Below are positions 17,036 to 24,208 of a stretch of DNA of 64,000 bases, piece after piece. The stretch is from NCBI GenBank assembly GCA_934454585.1, contig CAKSFP010000013.1, positions 12,712 to 76,711 on the forward strand, read 5' to 3'. The DNA is from an uncultured Clostridia bacterium (GTDB lineage: Bacteria; Bacillota; Clostridia; UMGS1810). The notes under the pieces were generated by a model that was not told the DNA's origin, did not search any database, and saw only the letters and a program-made list of their open reading frames with translations. A program made the position numbers and the translations under genes. Numbering within the stretch: position 1 is the stretch's first letter; each line of letters starts with the position of its first letter.

Positions 17036-18301
17036 TCACATATGCCCTATATCCATATGCACATCGTCAGCCTCTTTTTCGGGGATCAGGCTGTCGTCAA
17101 AATGCAGCATGACATCCTGTGCCTCAAGCTCGCTTTGCAGCGCGCGTATGTCCACATCATAAATCGGCACTCCGTCGTCTATGGAGAGCGCCGCGGCGAT
17201 GCCTGCCGCCTGACCGGTGATTATTGCCGGGGGAATGACGCGCAGTATATCCCAACTGTAGTCCGGCTTTGCAGACGCGGTTCTGCCGGCTGTGATGAGG
17301 TTGTCATAGCCTGTCTTAACCAACACACCGAACGGCACTTCAAAAAGATAATCTTTCCTGTCGAAATCGCAGATAGCACCGATGGAATCGTCGCAGTGTC
17401 TGTAGGCATCGTTCATGTCGAACTCCTTGTCACCGATAAGACAGCGGGTGGTGCGGAACTGCGCCATGCCGGGCAGCATGACTATGTCATCTCTCTTTCT
17501 GTCGCCCTTGCGCACCTCGGCAAGTGTGTCGAGATGATTTTTAATTATAAAATCCGTCACGGAATTTACATTTGTGCCCTCAAAGAGCGGCATACCCTCG
17601 GGGTGACCGCCGCCGTAAAGATTTGATCTGCCGCCCATCACGCCCGTGTACGCATCGGCAATGTCGCCGCTCTCGACAGCCTTTTTCATGAGGTCGAGAT
17701 TCGTCGCATTGGAAATCATGGTGTAGTAGTTGCCGCCCTGACGGGTCGGAACTCCGGCACGATAGAGCACATCCGCATCACCCGTTGTGTCAACGATGAT
17801 TTTTCCTTCATAGTATTCTCTGCCCGACTTATTCTCCACAATGAGTCCGCGGCAGTGACCTCCGTCCATGACGGGTTCGGACACAACTGTGTCGTAAAGG
17901 AGATCTACGCCCTCTTTGCCTAAAAGCTCTGTCAGCTCAAGAGAGAATATCGACGGAGAGTATTTTGTGAGATATCTCGTCTTGGCACCCTCGCCCGGTT
18001 CGCCGTTTTTCCACTCGTCGGGGATGGTGTCGTAGCCGTCCTTGATTGACAGGCGCAGGAATTCTTCTGCCATGCCCTTGATGATCTGCACACCTCTGCC
18101 GTTGCACATCGGCACAAACAGGTTTATGAGCCCAATGGTAGCCAGTCCTCCGAGCGAGACTGCCTTCTCGAGCAAGAGTACTTTTTTGCCGGCTCTTGCC
18201 GCCGCAACAGCCGCAGCAATGCCTGCCACACCGCCGCCGGCGACTATAACATCATATTCTCCGCGCAGCGGCACATTGTTTGTAACCGTTATTGAATCCA
18301 T
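17036..18301 (-). CDS. FAD-dependent oxidoreductase
   Basis: A 421-residue flavoprotein of the FAD_oxidored type. The dinucleotide-binding motif YDVIVAGGGVAGIAAAVAAA (about residues 16-35) is followed by LLEKAVSLGGLATIGLINLF. TGDADVLYRAG near 195 and the GRTASAKPDYSWDILRVIPP plus AGIAAAL end complete the FAD fold. Similar proteins occur in polysaccharide and glycoside loci, with largely uncharacterised oxidations. GGAG precedes the ATG. It starts 13 bases after the beta-galactosidase stop, so the two are very likely one transcript; a role in modifying a galactoside or its aglycone is inference. Confidence 0.82.
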   Translation of the reverse strand: MDSITVTNNVPLRGEYDVIVAGGGVAGIAAAVAAARAGKKVLLLEKAVSLGGLATIGLINLFVPMCNGRGVQIIKGMAEEFLRLSIKDGYDTIPDEWKNGEPGEGAKTRYLTKYSPSIFSLELTELLGKEGVDLLYDTVVSEPVMDGGHCRGLIVENKSGREYYEGKIIVDTTGDADVLYRAGVPTRQGGNYYTMISNATNLDLMKKAVESGDIADAYTGVMGGRSNLYGGGHPEGMPLFEGTNVNSVTDFIIKNHLDTLAEVRKGDRKRDDIVMLPGMAQFRTTRCLIGDKEFDMNDAYRHCDDSIGAICDFDRKDYLFEVPFGVLVKTGYDNLITAGRTASAKPDYSWDILRVIPPAIITGQAAGIAAALSIDDGVPIYDVDIRALQSELEAQDVMLHFDDSLIPEKEADDVHMDIGHM

Positions 18302-18313
18302 GATATATGCTCC

Positions 18314-21151
18314 TTATTTGATATAAAATTCAAAATCTATCTCTTTTTCGTTCACCTGATATTTTTCCATAAGCGCCGGTCCGCAGCTGTTTGACCCGAT
18401 GCCGGACACTGCGTAATCTATGCGGATGTGCGTCCTGCCGTCGGTTTCGGGCTCATCCGTATGCGTTGCCGCGGTGAGCGCCTCCGCCGTGTACGACGAC
18501 ACATTGAACTCAAACTCATCGTCCGTGACGAATTTAAGTCCACCGCCCATTGTGAGCATACGCGCCTTGAAATGGTTGCCGTGCTCCTGGGGATACACAT
18601 AGTTTACATATTCATTATCCGCACTGCTCGAATACAGCCCCATCTTGGCGTGAAGATTCATGTCGCAGTAGCTTTCGCCGTCGCCGAGGGCAAAATATGT
18701 GAACTTGTCGTTTCGTACCGGCGAAGTGAATTCGTAGCCTATGCGGGGCAGATATATTTTGGTGTCCTTGCGCACGCTCGCCGTGAGCGCCACACGGATT
18801 GTGCCGTCGGTGAAAAATTCGTAAACTTGAGCATAGTTGACAATCGGAACTCTTGCCACACCGGCGAGGGAGCCGTATACAACAATGCTGCTGCCATCCA
18901 CAGCCACGGTGTACACCTTGTTAAACAATCTGTTGAGGTTCTCACCGGCAATGTTGTCCTCAAACAGTCCCCAGGTATGCTTGATGTGTCTGTCGTTGTC
19001 CGTCGGCGCTCGCCACAGGGTCAGGTGCACTCTGCCGTCAAGCTGTTCTTTTCCGTTTTTGACGATTGACTCAAGCTCGCCGTAGTGCTTGTTGAACACA
19101 TAGGAGAATCCGTCGCCGTCGATATATATCCTCTCGTTATCCTCGCGGAAATTGCCAAGCTCATCGCCGAACTCCACCGCATAGCTCTCACACGGAAGCT
19201 CAAACTGAGTCATGCCGACTTCGTATCCGTCCTTATCCGTGAGCGACAAAGTCATGAAAACACCGTATTTGCAGAAATCGGGCAAATCATTAAACGGCAT
19301 ATCCACCGCCGCACACTCATGCGGATCTATGTCGAGTTTCACCGTCTTTGAATCAACCTTTTCGCCGTCGACTTCGAGCGTGAATGTGAGGTCAAATTCA
19401 TTAAGATTCGTGAAATCATAATAATTCTTGACGATTATCCTGTCGTCATCGGCAAACTCCGCGTCAAATCCCTGATAGGCATATTTTGCGTTAAGACTGC
19501 CGGCCTTAAAGCTCCTGTCGGAGAAAACAAGTCCGTCCGCACAGAAGTTTTTGTCGTCCGTCAGCTCGCCGAAGTCGCCGCCGTATTTCTGCACACCGTC
19601 CTCAAGCACCACATGATCCGTCCATTCCCAGATACAGCCGCCGATAAGCTTGGGATATGACCTGAAAGCCTCCATGTAGTCGCCCACATCTCCGGGGCCG
19701 TTGCCCATAGCATGGGCATATTCGCACAGGAACACAGGGCGCGGATCGCTGTTCAAAGCATATTTCTCCAGGTCGTCAAGCGACGGATACATATAGCTTG
19801 CAACATCCACCTCGGCAACATTATTCAGGTTTCGCGTGGCGTCCTCGCAGTGAACAAGACGCGATTCATCTCTGTCCTTTATCCATCTTATCATCGCCGC
19901 CTGGTTGAGGCCGAAATTGCTCTCGTTGCCCGTGGACCACATAATGACGCAGGCGTGGTTTTTGTCACGCTCCACCATGCGCTCCGCCCTCTCCACAAAG
20001 GCGCCCTTCCACTCGGGGTTGCGGCAGGGCCAGTCATATGAATCGTCATATTCATATCTCACGGCATTTCTCGTCACGAATCCGTGCGTCTCTATGTCCG
20101 TTTCATCCACCACATAGAATCCCATTTCGTCGCACATATTGAGGAACTCCGGTGTTGGAGGATAGTGGCTCGTCCTCACGGTGTTTATGTTCAGCTGTTT
20201 CATCTTGCAAAGATCGCCGCGCAGCTGTTCGTCCGTGAGATAATATCCCTGTGTCGGGTGGGTATCGTGGTGGTTCACTCCCTTGAGCAGCACCGAAGTG
20301 CCGTTTATGAGCAGCTCGCCGAATTCACTCACGGCAATCTCCCTCATGCCGACTTTGAACGGGATGTACTCGCCCGCCTCTTTCACCACAACGGTGTAGA
20401 GATACGGTTTCTCTGCGTTCCAGAGGATCGGCTCGTCATCGTCGCCGAGCGGAGTGCCGTCCGCTTTGTACACCTCGTAATCATCTGCCGACACGAAGAT
20501 GTGTTTTGTGTCGGCGCTGATGTCAACATCTCTGATGTGCCCCTTTGCACGGGATAGCAGATACACATCACGGAAAATTCCGTTCAGCCTGAGAAAATCC
20601 TGGTCCTCAAGATACGAGCCGACGCACCACTTGAGCACCCTTGCAGTGACGGTGTTTGAACCCTCGTGCACAAATTCCGTTATGTCGAACTCCGCCTGAA
20701 GATGCGATCCCATGGAATAGCCGACATATTTTCCGTTTACATAGAGATACAGGCAAGAGCTGACGCCCTCGAACACTATGTAAGTCTCCCTGTTCTCCCA
20801 TTCTGCACCAATGGCAAATTCTCTCTCATACACGCCGCACGGGTTGTCGTCCGGCACATACGGCGGATCCACCGGATGCGGATAGTTCACATTGGTGTAG
20901 CCGGGTTTTTCCCAGCCCTGCATCTGCCAGCACGACGGCACGGGAGTTTCGTCCCAGGAGTCGATTTTCTCGGGCACATCTATGTCGCGAGTAAAAAACT
21001 TAAATTTCCATGTGCCGTTGAGAAGGCGGTAATATGCCGATTTGTGTCTGTCTCCGCACAATGCCTTGTCAAGGCTGTCATACGGGATGTAGTATGCTCT
21101 CTGAGGTTCGCGATTCTCCGGGAGCTGATATAGATTTTCGTATTCTCTCAT
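18314..21151 (-). CDS. lacZ: GH2 beta-galactosidase (LacZ type)
   Basis: A 945-residue five-domain glycoside hydrolase family 2 enzyme that cleaves terminal beta-galactosides. The sugar-binding domain starts near CGVYEREF. The TIM barrel carries SVLLKGVNHHDTHPTQGYYL, acid/base Glu in WSTGNESNFG (about residue 410) and nucleophile Glu in FLCEYAHAMGNGPG (about 478). GGCIWEWTDH follows, and there is a C-terminal Bgal_small_N domain. There is no signal peptide, so it is intracellular. The ATG at 21151 with AAGGAGA upstream is preferred; the frame reaches 21220 without a ribosome site. It is co-transcribed with the FAD oxidoreductase. Confidence 0.95.
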   Translation of the reverse strand: MREYENLYQLPENREPQRAYYIPYDSLDKALCGDRHKSAYYRLLNGTWKFKFFTRDIDVPEKIDSWDETPVPSCWQMQGWEKPGYTNVNYPHPVDPPYVPDDNPCGVYEREFAIGAEWENRETYIVFEGVSSCLYLYVNGKYVGYSMGSHLQAEFDITEFVHEGSNTVTARVLKWCVGSYLEDQDFLRLNGIFRDVYLLSRAKGHIRDVDISADTKHIFVSADDYEVYKADGTPLGDDDEPILWNAEKPYLYTVVVKEAGEYIPFKVGMREIAVSEFGELLINGTSVLLKGVNHHDTHPTQGYYLTDEQLRGDLCKMKQLNINTVRTSHYPPTPEFLNMCDEMGFYVVDETDIETHGFVTRNAVRYEYDDSYDWPCRNPEWKGAFVERAERMVERDKNHACVIMWSTGNESNFGLNQAAMIRWIKDRDESRLVHCEDATRNLNNVAEVDVASYMYPSLDDLEKYALNSDPRPVFLCEYAHAMGNGPGDVGDYMEAFRSYPKLIGGCIWEWTDHVVLEDGVQKYGGDFGELTDDKNFCADGLVFSDRSFKAGSLNAKYAYQGFDAEFADDDRIIVKNYYDFTNLNEFDLTFTLEVDGEKVDSKTVKLDIDPHECAAVDMPFNDLPDFCKYGVFMTLSLTDKDGYEVGMTQFELPCESYAVEFGDELGNFREDNERIYIDGDGFSYVFNKHYGELESIVKNGKEQLDGRVHLTLWRAPTDNDRHIKHTWGLFEDNIAGENLNRLFNKVYTVAVDGSSIVVYGSLAGVARVPIVNYAQVYEFFTDGTIRVALTASVRKDTKIYLPRIGYEFTSPVRNDKFTYFALGDGESYCDMNLHAKMGLYSSSADNEYVNYVYPQEHGNHFKARMLTMGGGLKFVTDDEFEFNVSSYTAEALTAATHTDEPETDGRTHIRIDYAVSGIGSNSCGPALMEKYQVNEKEIDFEFYIK

Positions 21152-21253
21152 AATTAGTCTCCTTATATAAATTTGCCAAATAGCCGTTTGTAAAATTACT
21201 AAAATGCACATTATAGGCACATTTCAATTGTATAAACAGGTTTAGTTTTCTCC

Positions 21254-21444
21254 ACTTTGTGAATCCCACCACCGCCTTTTTCGAATGATTATTATTTTAA
21301 CATTAAAATAATAATCATTCGGGCGGTCCCCCTCCCTTTAAGGCAAGGGAGGCTTTCTCCATCAGCACAAACTGTCGACCGAGCGAAAGGCTCCCTTGCT
21401 AAAGGGAGCTGGCGGCGTAGCCGTCTGAGGGATTCAAAAAGTGC
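21254..21444 (+). repeat. CCCTCAG-type hairpin repeat, copy 1
   Basis: Outer arms CACTTTGTGAATCCC and GGGATTCAAAAAGTG enclose a perfect AT-rich hairpin (arm TCGAATGATTATTATTTTAA, 21280-21320). After it come CCTCCCTTTAAGG/AAGGGAGG and CTCCCTTGCTAAAGGGAG and the segment GGCGGCGTAGCCGTCTGAGG. The related elements at 46892-47107 and 58046-58502 have the same plan with different hairpin sequence. Confidence 0.75.
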
Positions 21445-21508
21445 AAAAAGTTATCCACATTTTTTAGTTCGTAATTTTACAATCGCCTATAAATTTGCCA
21501 AAGTCAAA

Positions 21509-21676
21509 TTCAATGAATTGCCTTGCGGCATGAATTGAAATCGGAAATTTCATGAATTGTCTCTAACGAGACATGAATTGCGCTGCGCGCATTAAAAGGC
21601 AATTCAATTCATTGAGCGCAGCGAAAATTCATGCACAGACATGTGCAATTCATGACAATGAAATTGTCAATTCATT
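21509..21676 (+). repeat. Mini-hairpin array with ATGAATTG/CAATTCAT separators, copy 2
   Basis: CATGAATTG recurs at regular spacing with interposed mini-hairpins: CCTTGCGG, AAATCGGAAATTT, TCTCTAACGAGA, then, with the unit reversed, CACAGACATGTG and ACAATGAAATTGT. The centre (AAGGCAATTCAATTCATTGA) is shared with 8809-8971. Each spacer differs in sequence, yet nearly every one can pair with itself. The 559-bp gap 21152-21710 holds only this and the previous repeat. Confidence 0.78.
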
Positions 21677-21710
21677 ATTTGTTTTTTATCAACTCAAACT
21701 TTTGTTGACC

Positions 21711-23912
21711 CTACATTCCGACTTTCTCCAATATCATCATCTCATGTGTATAATCTTCGCAGCAATTTCTGAAAATGCCAATGTTCATAAGCATCTCACC
21801 GGTATACAGCTTGCCTGTGAACCTTTCCTTATACGACGCACCGGCTTCAAGTCCGCGCAGACAAATCCTCTTATGCGGCGCGCCCACCTGACCCTTTATG
21901 CCGAAAATCTGCAAGATGACGGTGTTGCCGTCCGCAGAGACAAATTCCCACACGGTCATGTTGTCACTGAAAGGCGATTTTATCCTGTGCATCGCACCCT
22001 TGTGGAACACCGGGGCAAACTCCTTGCACAGTGCAATCTGCTTTTTCACCTCAGCAATCTCACCGTCCGTAAGCGTCGCAAGGTCAAGCTCATAGCCAAA
22101 CTGACCCGACAGGGCTACATATCCGCGCAGATTGATGTCAGTCACTCTCTTTACCTGGTGGTTCGGCACGGCAGACACATGAGCGCCCATGACAACCGTC
22201 GGGTAACCGTAGCTTGTGCCGTCCTGGATATACTGTCTCTCCACGGCGTCGCTGTCATCACTCGTCCAGAACTGGTTGAAATAGCAGAACATACCCAAGT
22301 CAAACCGTCCGCCGCCGCCGGAGCAACCTTCCATAAGCAGATCCGGAAATCTGTCTTTGAGAGTAGCAAGCACCCGATACAATCCAAGCATATATCTGTG
22401 CGCCGTCTCCCTCTGCCTGTCAGCCGGCAGAACCGCTGAGCCTATCTCGGACATATTTCTGTTCATATCCCACTTGATGTACTCTATGTTCGCTTCGGCA
22501 AAAATCTTTGACAGGCTCTCTATTATATAGTCGCACACATCGTCACGGGAATAGTCCAGAATCAACTGATTGCGCCCCATTGAGCAGCTCCTGCCCTCAA
22601 CATGGAGACACCAGTCCGGGTGCGCCTCATATAGTTTACTCTTTTCCGATATCATCTCCGGCTCAAACCACAGACCGAATTTCAGTCCGAGGTCATTTAC
22701 TTTCTTAGCCAGTCCGTCTATGCCGGAGGGCAATTTTTCTTTGTTTGCAAACCAGTCACCGAGCGAGCTTTTATCGTTGTTTCTCTCGCCGAACCAACCA
22801 TCGTCGAGCACAAACAATTCCACACCGACCTCCGCTGCCTTTTTGGCGATGTCCACGATTTTTTCCTCGGTGAAATCAAAATATGTAGCCTCCCAGTTGT
22901 TGAGCAGAACAGGGCGCTCGACATCGCGATACTTGCCGCGGCACACCCTCTCGCGCACAAGCGAATGCATGGTCTGACTCATCTTGTCAAACCCGCCGTC
23001 TGAATAGACAAACACGCACTCCGGCGTTTGAAAACTCTCTCCCGGCTCCAGTTTCCACTCAAAATCAAACGGATTTATGCCGGTGTAGAATCTTGTCCTG
23101 TCATAAGTATCCACATATGCGCCCGAAATGAAGTTTCCGCTGTACACAAGGTTCATTGCATACACATTGCCGCTCGTCTCAGTCGCACCCTTTGACGCCA
23201 GACACACAAAGGGATTGTGCATATGGCTCGACGCGCCGCGCAGACTGTCCACATACTGATTGCCGCGCATGAGCGGATTTTTCTCCACATGGCGCTCTCT
23301 TGCCCAGCTGCCGCTGAAATGGACAAAATCATAATCACACTCCGGCAGTTCCACTGCGCCCGAGAGCACGGATTGCAGGCGCACATCATCCTTGCCGCCG
23401 TTGATTATCCTGTTGCTGCGGGTTATCACATCTCTGTCGTTGTAGGCGGTGTAGCAAAGCACAACTTTGACACCCGTCAGTTCGTCCTCAAGAAAAATTT
23501 CAAGAGTCTGTGCCTCGCTCCCGTCCTCGACATAAGTCGAGGGAAGTCCGTCAAGTTCCTCCTTGCCGTCATATATCCTGTAGCCTGTGTATAACAGCTT
23601 GGTAACCGTGCTGCCGTCGGCATAGCGTGCGTGGAACAGCGGTGTGCGATAATCACCCGTGCCGTAGGTGGGATATTCCTGCGGAAGTCCCCCAAGCATT
23701 GCACCGTTAATTTCTCTTGAATTCACGGAAAAAGAAATGTTTGTCCAAAACGGCTCGTAGCCGAACATGGGCATCAGATCGGTTGTTTTTTCAATTCTCT
23801 TTCCGTAGTATATATGCATCGGAATTTTTCCTTCATATATACCTATTATGTAACTCGTGCCCGGGGTTTGCAGATTGAAAATCCCGTTTGCTTTGTCGTA
23901 AAATACAGACAT
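21711..23912 (-). CDS. GH36 alpha-galactosidase
   Basis: A 733-residue glycoside hydrolase family 36 enzyme removing alpha-1,6-galactose from raffinose-type sugars or galactomannan. It has an N-terminal beta-supersandwich, then a TIM barrel with LFVLDDGWFGERNNDKSSLG, the nucleophile Asp in YIKWDMNRNMSE (about residue 480), GCSGGGGRFDLGMF and acid/base Asp in WTSDDSDAVER (about 552), and a C-terminal beta domain. Length is usual for the ~730-residue group and there is no signal peptide. AGGAGG precedes the ATG and a near-consensus promoter lies upstream, so it is its own transcript, separated from lacZ by repeats. Confidence 0.95.
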   Translation of the reverse strand: MSVFYDKANGIFNLQTPGTSYIIGIYEGKIPMHIYYGKRIEKTTDLMPMFGYEPFWTNISFSVNSREINGAMLGGLPQEYPTYGTGDYRTPLFHARYADGSTVTKLLYTGYRIYDGKEELDGLPSTYVEDGSEAQTLEIFLEDELTGVKVVLCYTAYNDRDVITRSNRIINGGKDDVRLQSVLSGAVELPECDYDFVHFSGSWARERHVEKNPLMRGNQYVDSLRGASSHMHNPFVCLASKGATETSGNVYAMNLVYSGNFISGAYVDTYDRTRFYTGINPFDFEWKLEPGESFQTPECVFVYSDGGFDKMSQTMHSLVRERVCRGKYRDVERPVLLNNWEATYFDFTEEKIVDIAKKAAEVGVELFVLDDGWFGERNNDKSSLGDWFANKEKLPSGIDGLAKKVNDLGLKFGLWFEPEMISEKSKLYEAHPDWCLHVEGRSCSMGRNQLILDYSRDDVCDYIIESLSKIFAEANIEYIKWDMNRNMSEIGSAVLPADRQRETAHRYMLGLYRVLATLKDRFPDLLMEGCSGGGGRFDLGMFCYFNQFWTSDDSDAVERQYIQDGTSYGYPTVVMGAHVSAVPNHQVKRVTDINLRGYVALSGQFGYELDLATLTDGEIAEVKKQIALCKEFAPVFHKGAMHRIKSPFSDNMTVWEFVSADGNTVILQIFGIKGQVGAPHKRICLRGLEAGASYKERFTGKLYTGEMLMNIGIFRNCCEDYTHEMMILEKVGM

Positions 23913-23945
23913 GATTATCCTCCTGAATTTATATTTATCAATGTC

Positions 23946-23974
23946 ATTTTACTACACCGCTCCGCATTAGTCAA
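23946..23974 (-). promoter_or_regulatory. Sigma-A-type promoter for the alpha-galactosidase gene
   Basis: On the minus strand TTGACT (23969-23974) and TAAAAT (23946-23951) are 17 bases apart, 34 bases before the start codon. No obvious repressor palindrome overlaps it. Confidence 0.7.
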
Positions 23975-24102
23975 TCCGTTTTTCAAAACTTTTTTCAATT
24001 GTTTAATAAACCGATATTTTTGTTGAAAAAACAATATTTTTACAAACAGAGAAAACGCCACGCCGTCAAAAAAACTCAAAGAAAAAAAGTAATAAATCCG
24101 AC

Positions 24103-24146
24103 GAGCTGAAAGATTCCGAAATTATGACTTTTCATCCGGAGTTCGA
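24103..24146 (+). repeat. Fragment related to the 33-kb inverted-repeat element
   Basis: AAAGATTCCGAAATTATGAC, then TTTTCATCCGGAGTTCGATT, matches 33248-33285 (AAAGATGCCGAAATTATGCC, then TTTTCAGGCGGGTTCAGATT) with few differences. It lies in the 296-bp gap between the PBP1A and alpha-galactosidase genes, which otherwise shows only AT-rich sequence. Confidence 0.5.
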
Positions 24147-24166
24147 TTGCTTGAGTTTATATTCAA

Positions 24167-24197
24167 AAAGAGGCAATCCATTGCTGACTGCCTCTTT
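24167..24197 (-). terminator. Intrinsic terminator after the PBP1A gene
   Basis: AAAGAGGCA and TGCCTCTTT form a perfect 9-bp stem. On the minus strand it is followed by further T residues, 12 bases past the stop. Confidence 0.75.
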
Positions 24198-24208
24198 GCA
24201 TTATTCAC

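Noticed and set aside
21509..21676. CRISPR-like appearance of the regularly spaced CATGAATTG units
   Set aside because: The unit is 9 bp with 8-15 bp spacers, the spacers are self-complementary, and the unit reverses mid-array. No cas gene is present.
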